64,000 nt of DNA. Source: Bacteroidetes bacterium MedPE-SWsnd-G2 (GTDB lineage: Bacteria; Bacteroidota; Bacteroidia; Flavobacteriales; Flavobacteriaceae). The notes beneath the pieces are model-generated. The model was not told the origin of the DNA. It did not search any database and was given only the letters and a program-made list of their open reading frames with translations. The stretch covers positions 1 through 64,000 of the forward strand of contig MPDE01000003.1 in NCBI GenBank assembly GCA_001874335.1, given 5' to 3'. Shown here in pieces: positions 24,879-32,367 of this stretch. Numbering within the stretch: position 1 is the stretch's first letter; every line of letters starts with the position of its first letter. Position numbers and translations under genes: made by a program.

Positions 24879-25760
24879 TTAGTTTTTTTTAGACACCAAG
24901 TAAACACCAGCAAATATTAAAGCAGCGGCAATAAGTTTAATCACATTAAGTGAATCACTACCCATAAAAATAGCAAAAGCACCAGCAATTACAGGTTGAA
25001 TATACAAAAATGTACTTACAGTTGAAGCTCTTAGTTGTGTCAGTGCCAACGGATTTAATAAATAGGTTAAAAAGGTAGCTCCTATAGTTACAAATGCTAC
25101 AGAAAACCAAACGTAACTGTTAAATTCGCCCCACTCTACTTCATTAAATTCTTGATAACCAAACGGCAGTACCATGATGAGACCAAATAGAAATAACCAT
25201 TTAATAAAAGTTAAGGGATGGTATTTGTTTGTTAGCGTTTTTATGATGACTAAATAAATACTATAGGATATGGCATTGATTAAAACCAAAAAATTACCCA
25301 ATAAAATATTGTCCCCAACTTGCGCTGGTTTCCCCCAAGCTGTTAAAACAATAGCTCCCGAAAACCCTAAAATAATCCCTACAATTTTTAATGAGGTAAT
25401 TTTCTCTTTCAGTAAATAAGAGGAGAGTAATAAAACAATAATAGGCACAACAACCATAATCACAGAGGCATGAATAGGGGTTGTGTATTCTAAGCCTTTA
25501 AAGAAGGTAAGCATGTTTAATGCTACTCCAAACACGGCGGCAAATCCAATTTTTTTAAAATCTTTAGGTTCTATTTTTTCTTTTGGGCCAAATAAAGAAG
25601 CTATCCAAAATAAACAGCAAGCACCAAAAACTCGAATTAAAATAAAACCGAATGGCCTAATATGCCCACCGTCGATAACGTCGTTTGCAAACGTAAAGGT
25701 CAGCCCATAAATTAACTGCACCAAAAATGCAGCAATAAAGGCCAATTGTCTTTTACTCAT
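24879..25760 (-). CDS. EamA/DMT family transporter
   Basis: A 293-residue inner-membrane transporter of the drug/metabolite family, with ten hydrophobic segments arranged as two EamA repeats (about 1-140 and 150-290). Conserved pieces include LNMLTFFKGLEYTTPIHASV in the first and TIGATFLTYLLNPLALTQLR in the second. It probably exports a small metabolite, substrate unknown. Its start overlaps the ArsC-like stop by 8 nt, so the two are co-translated. Confidence 0.9.
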   Translation of the reverse strand: MSKRQLAFIAAFLVQLIYGLTFTFANDVIDGGHIRPFGFILIRVFGACCLFWIASLFGPKEKIEPKDFKKIGFAAVFGVALNMLTFFKGLEYTTPIHASVIMVVVPIIVLLLSSYLLKEKITSLKIVGIILGFSGAIVLTAWGKPAQVGDNILLGNFLVLINAISYSIYLVIIKTLTNKYHPLTFIKWLFLFGLIMVLPFGYQEFNEVEWGEFNSYVWFSVAFVTIGATFLTYLLNPLALTQLRASTVSTFLYIQPVIAGAFAIFMGSDSLNVIKLIAAALIFAGVYLVSKKN

Positions 25761-26106
25761 GTACTTTTTTGTTAGCAGCTTCTACTACTTTAGCCGAATT
25801 ACCTATAAAAATGTTGTCATTAAAAATAAGGACAGGGCGTTTTAGAAATGTATAGTGCTCTAAAATCATAGCTTTAAAATCGTCTTCACTTAAAGACATG
25901 TCTTTTAACCCACGTTCTTTATAAAGTTTGGCCCTTTTACTGAACAATGCTTCATAGCTTCCAGAAAGAGCGTGCATTTGTTCTAATTGTTTAACCGTAA
26001 TTGGAGATTCCTTAATGTCTTGTAATGCAACGTCTGATGGTAGGTTTAAAGCCTTCAAAATGCGCATACAAGTGTTGCAAGTCTTTAAAAAGTACATTTT
26101 TTTCAT
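25753..26106 (-). CDS. ArsC/Spx-family thioredoxin-fold protein
   Basis: A 117-residue ArsC-like protein with CxxC at Cys10-Cys13 (LKTCNTCMRIL) and the family patterns ESPITVKQLEQM and FLKRPVLIF(N) near residues 88-96. It belongs to the arsenate-reductase-like/YffB group; real arsenate reduction is doubtful because no other ars gene is near and many members are uncharacterised. Cytosolic. First gene of the operon with EamA and the FemAB-like protein. Confidence 0.85.
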   Translation of the reverse strand: MKKMYFLKTCNTCMRILKALNLPSDVALQDIKESPITVKQLEQMHALSGSYEALFSKRAKLYKERGLKDMSLSEDDFKAMILEHYTFLKRPVLIFNDNIFIGNSAKVVEAANKKVHE

Positions 26107-26179
26107 GGTCCATGTTCAATTTGCTGCAAAGTAAATTGATTTGAATAGAAAAGAATTATTTTTATGCAAAAAAAATATA

Positions 26180-26638
26180 ATGATGAATTGGGCTTTTGAC
26201 ATTGCATATAGAAACCGAGTTATTTTAAATTCCTTTTTGGAAAAACATACACTCCAAGAATTAAATACCGTTCCTGAAGGGTTTTCAAATAGTATAATTT
26301 GGAATATTGCTCATGTAATTGTAACACAGCAACTTTTGGTTTATGGGTTGTCAAACGTTAAAATGTTATTGACAGAGCAAATGATTGAACGTTACCGAAA
26401 AGGAAGCAAGACCGAAAAAGATGTGACTCCAGAGGAGTTGGAAGACATTCGAGCATTGTTGTTTTCAACTTTAGAACAAACAAAGAAGGATTATGCTAAT
26501 GGCGTTTTTAAGACTTTCAATTCATATACGACTTCAACAAATAGTACTATGACAAATGTCGATGAAGCCATTCAGTTTAATAATTTTCATGAAGGGATTC
26601 ATTTAGGATATATTTTAGCACAAAGAAAATCAATTTAA
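26180..26638 (+). CDS. DinB family protein
   Basis: About 152 residues, a DinB-like four-helix metalloprotein. Helix 2 has IIWNIAHVIVTQQLL with a conserved His, and the last helix has NNFHEGIHLGYILAQRKSI with the HxxxH metal-binding pair; DinB proteins are presumed thiol S-transferases or stress proteins. The start is placed at the ATG at 26180 (or 26183) because the family begins at the WAFDI helix; the longer TTG-initiated form adds a charged piece without homology. It is followed by the antiporter gene 3 nt downstream, so the pair is an operon. Confidence 0.82.
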   Translation: MMNWAFDIAYRNRVILNSFLEKHTLQELNTVPEGFSNSIIWNIAHVIVTQQLLVYGLSNVKMLLTEQMIERYRKGSKTEKDVTPEELEDIRALLFSTLEQTKKDYANGVFKTFNSYTTSTNSTMTNVDEAIQFNNFHEGIHLGYILAQRKSI

Positions 26639-26641
26639 AAA

Positions 26642-27877
26642 ATGGAGTATTACTACATAGCGGCCGTATTAATTGTTATTTCAGCTGTATTCGGATATAT
26701 AAATGTGCGCTTTTTAAAATTGCCATTAACTATTGGGTTAATGATTATTACCATTGTATTTACCGTATTGGTATTAGGTCTTTCTAAGATTGATGACACC
26801 CTATTAATTCAGGAAAAAGAACTCATTAATCAAATTGACTTTAAAACTGTTTTATTGGATATTATGCTGAGTTTTTTGCTCTTTGCAGGTGCATTACATA
26901 CCAATTTCGATCAATTAAAAGTGCAACGAAAACCCATCTTAGTATTTGCGACTTTAGGCGTGTTGGCATCTACATTTTTGGTCGGTTTTTCGGTGTTCTA
27001 CCTGTTGAAAGTAGTAGGCTTGGAAGTGAGCTTTATTTACTGTCTGCTTTTTGGAGCGTTAATTTCTCCAACAGATCCAATTGCTGTTTTAGGGATATTA
27101 AAATCAGCCAATGCTCCAAAAATTTTGGAAACTAAAATTGTAGGAGAGTCCCTTTTTAATGATGGTGTGGGTGTAGTTGTATTTCTAACTATTTTCAATA
27201 TTGCGTCTTCAACAACTGGAAATATTGAGGTTTTGGAGATTGTCGAGTTATTTGGAGTGGAAGTAATTGGAGGAATTGTCCTTGGATTGATTTTGGGCTG
27301 GGTTGCCTTTAAAATGATGAAAAGTATAGATAACTATGAAGTTGAAGTAATTATAACTATCGCCCTGGTAATGGGGGGTACTGTATTGGCACATTGGTGG
27401 CATATGTCTGCGCCTTTGGCCATGGTTACTGCAGGGTTAATGGTAGGGAATGATACCGTTAGAAAATCTTCAATGTCTGAAATCACAGAGTCTTATGTCG
27501 ATAAATTTTGGGAGCTTATAGATATGCTACTAAATACCATTTTGTTTGTTATGATAGGTATGGAAATGTTAGTGTTAACCTATGATGGAGATTATTTGTT
27601 TGCTGGTTTACTTGCAGTGCCGTTGATTTTGATGTCTCGTTATTTATCACTTTGGTTGCCTATTAAGTTTTATTCTAAGAAGTTAGAATTTGTGCCGCAT
27701 ACCAATTTAATAATGACTTGGGGTGGATTAAGAGGAGGAATTTCAATAGCCTTAGCGCTTAGCCTGTCGGCCGAAATGCATAGAGAATTGTTTCTTGTGA
27801 TGACTTATGTTGTGGTTGTGTTTTCTATAATTGTACAAGGATTATCGGTAGGGCCATTAATTAAAAAACTAACCTAA
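26642..27877 (+). CDS. Na+/H+ antiporter of the CPA1 (NhaP) family
   Basis: A 411-residue inner-membrane antiporter with about 12 hydrophobic spans. CPA1 motifs are seen: [16 protein letters not shown] near residue 76, [13 protein letters not shown] near 143, and the ion-binding [13 protein letters not shown] (Asn-Asp pair) near 168-180; a late [13 protein letters not shown] matches the family. It probably exchanges Na+ (or K+) for H+ in pH and salt balance. It shares a transcript with the DinB gene and abuts the converging DUF3298 gene with back-to-back stop codons. Confidence 0.93.
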   Translation: MEYYYIAAVLIVISAVFGYINVRFLKLPLTIGLMIITIVFTVLVLGLSKIDDTLLIQEKELINQIDFKTVLLDIMLSFLLFAGALHTNFDQLKVQRKPILVFATLGVLASTFLVGFSVFYLLKVVGLEVSFIYCLLFGALISPTDPIAVLGILKSANAPKILETKIVGESLFNDGVGVVVFLTIFNIASSTTGNIEVLEIVELFGVEVIGGIVLGLILGWVAFKMMKSIDNYEVEVIITIALVMGGTVLAHWWHMSAPLAMVTAGLMVGNDTVRKSSMSEITESYVDKFWELIDMLLNTILFVMIGMEMLVLTYDGDYLFAGLLAVPLILMSRYLSLWLPIKFYSKKLEFVPHTNLIMTWGGLRGGISIALALSLSAEMHRELFLVMTYVVVVFSIIVQGLSVGPLIKKLT

Positions 27878-28594
27878 TTAGTGATATTTTAAATACGGAT
27901 TCGCTTCTTCATAAGGAATTAAAAACTCTGTTATGCCTTGAGCATAAGAGGCTATCTCATAAACATTATATAACAGAATAACACCTTCAGAGTTAAACCC
28001 TATTTCTTCAGGTAGCTTAAAGCCTTCACCAAAAAAGTAATCTTCTATTGGTGCGTCTGCGGGTAGTTGAACATAGGTTCTAAAATGGGATTCGGCTAAG
28101 GTTTTAAAATCATTTTCATTCGTGATTACGTCTGAGAATTGAAGCGAAGACCCTGTTTCTCTGTTAAAATTTAGAAACGAAATCTGTTCGTTGCCGTGAG
28201 CTCCTCCCGTGTCTATATAAGATCTAATAGGGATGCATATTAAATCTTCAGATTGATAGTTAGCCTCGGTTGTAATGTTTACTTCCCATTGTTGAGCGCT
28301 ATCCGGGAACCTCGATTTAAAATCTAAATATTGATTGTTGAAACTTTGTACTGCACTTTCTATAGTAGTAATTGTATCGGTCTCTTCTCCTATATCTAAG
28401 GCAGAAATAATATAGTTAGATGTTTTTGCATTGATGCTGTCTGAAACTGAAGAAACCGTTTTACTTATGGCATAATTTATATCAATTTGGGCGCCGTCAA
28501 GATTTTCAATAGTATTATTCTCAAACTCTATTAATTTAGGCTCGTTAGCACAGTTAAAAAAGACAAGTAAAACAGCTAATAATAAGAATCGCAT
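27878..28594 (-). CDS. DUF4163/DUF3298 domain lipoprotein
   Basis: A 238-residue lipoprotein with lipobox ending at Cys15 (VFFNCANEP). It has a DUF4163-like N-terminal half and a DUF3298 domain: YIDTGGAHGNEQISFLNFNR (near residue 126) and ITNENDFKTLAESHF, ending with NVYEIASYAQGITEFLIPYE. Relatives include RsiV-like and PdaC-like periplasmic domains, but function is unknown. It is monocistronic and divergent from the metB-like gene. Confidence 0.85.
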   Translation of the reverse strand: MRFLLLAVLLVFFNCANEPKLIEFENNTIENLDGAQIDINYAISKTVSSVSDSINAKTSNYIISALDIGEETDTITTIESAVQSFNNQYLDFKSRFPDSAQQWEVNITTEANYQSEDLICIPIRSYIDTGGAHGNEQISFLNFNRETGSSLQFSDVITNENDFKTLAESHFRTYVQLPADAPIEDYFFGEGFKLPEEIGFNSEGVILLYNVYEIASYAQGITEFLIPYEEANPYLKYH

Positions 28595-28641
28595 TTTAAA
28601 ATTTCAATTAGTGTTAAGGTATATTAAAGGTATCACATACA

Positions 28642-28672
28642 TTTGATAACAACGAATTATAGATTAAATTTG
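28642..28672 (+). promoter_or_regulatory. Promoter of the metB-like gene
   Basis: TTTG (28642-28645), 19 bp, then TAAATTTG (28665-28672): a full Bacteroidota vegetative promoter. It ends 19 bp before the ATG at 28692, giving a leader of roughly 13-14 nt. Confidence 0.8.
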
Positions 28673-28691
28673 TTGTATTAAAATTTAGCTT

Positions 28692-29831
28692 ATGAAATTT
28701 AACACAAAAACAATACACGGCGGTCAAGAACATGACCCGGCATACGGCTCAGTAATGCCTCCAATATATCAAACTTCTACTTATGCGCAAACTACTCCGG
28801 GCGGGCATAAAGGTTACGAATATTCAAGAACACACAATCCAACTCGAAATGCGTTAGAAAACGCGCTGGCAAGTATTGAGAATGGAAAGTTTGGATTAGC
28901 ATTTGGTTCTGGTTTAGCGGCTATTGATGCGGTTATGAAATTACTTAAGCCTGGTGATGAAGTTATTTCTACTAACGATTTATACGGTGGGTCTTATAGA
29001 TTGTTTACTAAGATTTATCAAGATTTTGGGATTAAATTCCATTTTATTGGTATGCAAAACGCTGATAAAATTGCAGATTATGTGAATGCAAACACCAAGC
29101 TTATTTGGGTTGAAACACCAACTAACCCAATGATGAATATTATTGATATTAAGGCCGTAGCAGCAATTAGTAAGGCTAATAATTTGATTTTAGCTGTCGA
29201 TAATACATTCGCTACGCCTTATTTGCAGCAACCTTTAGATTTGGGAGCAGATATCGTTATGCATTCTGCAACAAAATATTTGGGCGGACATAGTGATGTT
29301 GTAATGGGGGCTTTGGTTGCTAAAGATGAAACTATTGCAGAACAACTTTACTTTGTTCAAAATGCGAGTGGTGCAGTTTGTGGGCCTCAGGATAGCTTTT
29401 TAGTGCTTAGAGGTATTAAAACCTTGCATGTTAGAATGCAGCGTCATTGCGAAAATGGAAAGGCGGTAGCCCATTATTTAAATAACCATCCAAAAATTGA
29501 AAATGTGTATTGGCCTGGTTTTGAAAACCACCCAAATCACGACGTGGCGAAATCACAGATGAGCGATTTTGGAGGGATGATTTCTTTTACTACAAAAGGA
29601 AATAATATGGCAGATGCTATTTCTATTGTGGAAAAACTTAAGGTATTTACCTTGGCAGAATCTTTAGGTGGCGTAGAATCTTTATGTGGCCACCCTGCAA
29701 GTATGACGCATGCAAGTATTCCTAAAGAAGAAAGAGAAAAAACAGGAGTTGTAGATTCTTTAATTAGATTAAGTGTCGGTATTGAGGATGAAGCCGATTT
29801 AATTTCGGATTTAGAACAAGCAATAGGATAA
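28692..29831 (+). CDS. metB: Cystathionine gamma-synthase or related trans-sulfuration enzyme
   Basis: A 379-residue PLP enzyme of the Cys/Met metabolism family. The PLP lysine is Lys195 in MHSATKYLGGH; the substrate-binding YEYSRTHNPTRNALE is near residue 42 and ETPTNPMMNI near 141. By length and sequence it fits cystathionine gamma-synthase or gamma-lyase, which cannot be separated by eye; synthase (methionine synthesis) is the usual call. It is cytosolic and monocistronic, with a canonical promoter ahead and a strong terminator behind. Confidence 0.93.
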   Translation: MKFNTKTIHGGQEHDPAYGSVMPPIYQTSTYAQTTPGGHKGYEYSRTHNPTRNALENALASIENGKFGLAFGSGLAAIDAVMKLLKPGDEVISTNDLYGGSYRLFTKIYQDFGIKFHFIGMQNADKIADYVNANTKLIWVETPTNPMMNIIDIKAVAAISKANNLILAVDNTFATPYLQQPLDLGADIVMHSATKYLGGHSDVVMGALVAKDETIAEQLYFVQNASGAVCGPQDSFLVLRGIKTLHVRMQRHCENGKAVAHYLNNHPKIENVYWPGFENHPNHDVAKSQMSDFGGMISFTTKGNNMADAISIVEKLKVFTLAESLGGVESLCGHPASMTHASIPKEEREKTGVVDSLIRLSVGIEDEADLISDLEQAIG

Positions 29832-29856
29832 TATTGTAAGAGATAAAAAATAAGAG

Positions 29857-29888
29857 AGCCGTGAATTACTAATTCATGGCTTTTTTTA
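29857..29888 (+). terminator. Terminator of metB-like gene
   Basis: AGCCGTGAATTA (29857-29868) pairs with TAATTCATGGCT (29870-29881) with one G-U pair, followed by a seven-T run. The T-run runs into the end of the converging minus-strand gene (stop at 29886). Confidence 0.88.
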
Positions 29889-30674
29889 GTCTAAGTAATA
29901 AATGTATCCGAAGTTTAACCATACCAACCAATCATCAGCTTTATTAGAATCTAATTGATGATTTAAACCATCAACCCAATTGCTGAAAAAATACTGCCAA
30001 CGTAAGTCAATCATTAAGTCCGATAAAATGGTCAGTTTATATCTGGTACCAACACTACCCACAACAGACCAAGTTGAACCGCCATCTGGATTTATAGATC
30101 CCGGTTCCCATCTGCTATAAAAGTTATCTGGGTTGTTAATGTTTTGGTCGCCATAACTTGTATAGGCTTCTGGCGAATACCAAGTGTAATGTGCTCCTAA
30201 ACTAACAAAAGGAGCAAATGGGTAACTAAACGCTTGAAACGAACGAATACTTTTCGGGAAAAACTCCAATTGCATTCCAAAGTCGGTATTCTGTGCTAAA
30301 CCTGAGTGTGCCCTTAATTTATCTGCATCTGTAGATGTTCTCGACTCATCAACCCATTTTCCAAAGTGATTAAGGGTCGTCTTGTTCCAAGATAACTCAG
30401 TACGCCATTTAAAATGATCATTAAAATAAGTGTCAGTAGAATAACAGTTACAATCTGCTCGGTAAGCAAAATTTATATAGTGTACAATTCCTATCCCTAT
30501 ACCAGTGTTTCCTGAGTTGGTTTCGAAATCATTTCTAACACCAAAATCAGATTGCATTGTGACTGGACCAATAATAGCACCTATTTCTTGGGAAAAACCT
30601 AATTGTGAGTAACTCCAATTAGTCGAGAGAAAAAAAATCGATAAAAAGACTAACTGTTTAAAATTAAGTGTCAT
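29886..30674 (-). CDS. Exported beta-rich protein, flavobacterial THC0290_0291-like family
   Basis: A 262-residue secreted protein with a signal peptide (MTLNFKQLVFLSIFFLSTNW, cleavage near SYSQ). The rest is rich in alternating aromatic strands typical of a small outer-membrane beta-barrel, with FAYRADCNCYSTDTYFNDHF near residue 72 and the C-terminal FGYIYYLD. I recognise it as resembling a family named in flavobacteria as THC0290_0291; function is unknown. It has the best promoter in the region on its side, divergent from gdhA, an arrangement I associate with this family. Confidence 0.65.
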   Translation of the reverse strand: MTLNFKQLVFLSIFFLSTNWSYSQLGFSQEIGAIIGPVTMQSDFGVRNDFETNSGNTGIGIGIVHYINFAYRADCNCYSTDTYFNDHFKWRTELSWNKTTLNHFGKWVDESRTSTDADKLRAHSGLAQNTDFGMQLEFFPKSIRSFQAFSYPFAPFVSLGAHYTWYSPEAYTSYGDQNINNPDNFYSRWEPGSINPDGGSTWSVVGSVGTRYKLTILSDLMIDLRWQYFFSNWVDGLNHQLDSNKADDWLVWLNFGYIYYLD

Positions 30675-30705
30675 AAAGGCTCTTTTATAAGGGGCTAATG
30701 CTAAA

Positions 30706-30736
30706 CAAATATATGAAAAGATGTTTAAGTTACAAA
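30706..30736 (-). promoter_or_regulatory. Promoter of the THC0290_0291-like gene
   Basis: On the minus strand: TTTG (30733-30736), 19 bp, TATATTTG (30706-30713). This is an exact Bacteroidota consensus, 31 bp upstream of the start codon at 30674. Confidence 0.8.
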
Positions 30737-30829
30737 TGAAGTGTGATATGATAGATTTGTAATTAATTGAGGTTAAAATGCATTTTTGTGAATGAATGTT
30801 AATATAATTACGATATTAAAAAAAATAAG

Positions 30830-30858
30830 TTGGAAATATTATAGATAATGTATCTTTG
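30830..30858 (+). promoter_or_regulatory. Promoter of gdhA
   Basis: TTG (30830-30832), 18 bp, TATCTTTG (30851-30858), followed by CAC. It ends 39 bp before the gdhA ATG. Confidence 0.7.
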
Positions 30859-30897
30859 CACAACTAAATCAATAAATGATTACTAATTATCTAATAA

Positions 30898-32241
30898 ATG
30901 AAAAATAAAATAGACGCTTTTTTAGATCTTGTAAAAGAAAGAAATGGTCATGAGCCAGAATTTTTACAAGCCGTTGAGGAAGTAGCTGAAACAGTTATTC
31001 CTTATATCGCAAAAAATGATATTTACAATGGGAAGAACATTCTTTTAAGAATGGTTGAACCAGAAAGAGTAATTTCATTTAGAGTATGTTGGGTTGATGA
31101 TAATGGAGAAATTCAAGTAAATAGAGGATATAGAGTTCAGATGAATTCTGCTATTGGTCCTTACAAAGGTGGTTTACGTTTCCATCCTACTGTAAACATG
31201 AGTATTTTGAAATTCTTGGCTTTCGAGCAAGTGTTCAAAAACAGTTTAACAACATTACCAATGGGTGGTGGTAAAGGAGGAAGTGACTTTAACCCTAAAG
31301 GTAAAAGTGACAACGAAATAATGCGTTTTTGCCATGCTTTTATGGGCGAATTATTTAGACATATTGGTGCTAATACAGATATTCCTGCTGGGGATATAGG
31401 TGTTGGTGGAAGAGAGATTGGATTCTTATTCGGGATGTATAAAAAACTAAGAAATGAGTTTACTGGTGTTCTTACTGGTAAAGGAATGACTTGGGGTGGT
31501 TCTTTAATTAGACCAGAAGCGACAGGTTACGGATGTGTGTATTTTGCGCAAAAAATGCTTGAAACTAAAAACGATTCTTTCCAAGGAAAAACAGTAGTGA
31601 TTTCAGGTTCAGGAAATGTGGCTCAATACGCTGCTGAAAAAGCAATGCAACTTGGTGGAAAAGTGGTAACACTTTCAGATTCTTCAGGATTTATTTATGA
31701 TGCCGATGGATTAAACGATGAGAAATTAGCTTTTATAATGGAGCTTAAAAATGTAAAAAGAGGTAGAATTAGTGAATACGTAAACGCATATCCAAATGCT
31801 GTGTTTACTGCAGGTTCTACACCTTGGGGTACTGCTTGTGAAATAGCTTTACCTTGTGCTACTCAAAACGAACTTCATGGTGATGATGCCAAAGTATTAT
31901 TATCTAATGGTTGTATTGCAGTTAGTGAAGGTGCGAATATGCCTTCTACAAAAGAAGCCATCACAGAATTCCATAGTGCAAAAATAATGTTTGCTCCTGG
32001 AAAAGCATCTAATGCAGGTGGTGTAGCTACTTCTGGTTTAGAAATGACGCAAAACTCTTTACGTTACAACTGGACAAGAGAAGAAGTTGACGCGAAGTTA
32101 AAAGAGATCATGTCTGATATTCACGATTCTTGTATCGAATACGGAAAAGATGAAAACGGATTTATAGATTACGTAAAAGGAGCGAATATTGCTGGTTTCG
32201 TAAAAGTAGCCGACGCAATGCTTGCGCAAGGTGTGGTTTAA
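30898..32241 (+). CDS. gdhA: NADP-type glutamate dehydrogenase
   Basis: A 447-residue hexameric glutamate dehydrogenase that aminates 2-oxoglutarate with ammonium. Active-site lysines lie in PYKGGLRFHP and LPMGGGKGGSDFNPKG. The nucleotide fold starts near GKTVVISGSGNVAQYAAEKA, and the long N-terminus with a 447-residue length is the NADP biosynthetic subtype. It is cytosolic. It has its own promoter and a perfect terminator, so it is monocistronic. Confidence 0.97.
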   Translation: MKNKIDAFLDLVKERNGHEPEFLQAVEEVAETVIPYIAKNDIYNGKNILLRMVEPERVISFRVCWVDDNGEIQVNRGYRVQMNSAIGPYKGGLRFHPTVNMSILKFLAFEQVFKNSLTTLPMGGGKGGSDFNPKGKSDNEIMRFCHAFMGELFRHIGANTDIPAGDIGVGGREIGFLFGMYKKLRNEFTGVLTGKGMTWGGSLIRPEATGYGCVYFAQKMLETKNDSFQGKTVVISGSGNVAQYAAEKAMQLGGKVVTLSDSSGFIYDADGLNDEKLAFIMELKNVKRGRISEYVNAYPNAVFTAGSTPWGTACEIALPCATQNELHGDDAKVLLSNGCIAVSEGANMPSTKEAITEFHSAKIMFAPGKASNAGGVATSGLEMTQNSLRYNWTREEVDAKLKEIMSDIHDSCIEYGKDENGFIDYVKGANIAGFVKVADAMLAQGVV

Positions 32242-32267
32242 GTAAGACTTCATTTTAATTATAATTC

Positions 32268-32298
32268 AAGGCTTCCAATTGTATTGGAAGCCTTTTTT
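32268..32298 (+). terminator. Terminator of gdhA
   Basis: AAGGCTTCCAAT (32268-32279), loop TGT, ATTGGAAGCCTT (32283-32294) and a T-run. Perfect 12-bp stem. Confidence 0.92.
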
Positions 32299-32345
32299 GT
32301 ACTATTTAAACATATTATTATACTATAATTGTCGTTAGTAATAAA

Positions 32346-32353
32346 TATATTTG
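32346..32353 (+). promoter_or_regulatory. Promoter -7 element of porZ-recO
   Basis: TATATTTG matches TAnnTTTG and ends 15 bp before the ATG at 32368. No -33 element stands at the usual distance, so this is a weak call. Confidence 0.4.
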
Positions 32354-32367
32354 GACATATTATTTTT

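Noticed and set aside
25753-26106. True arsenate resistance gene
   Set aside because: No arsR, arsB or acr3 neighbour is present; membership in the wider ArsC/Spx-like fold does not show arsenate reduction.
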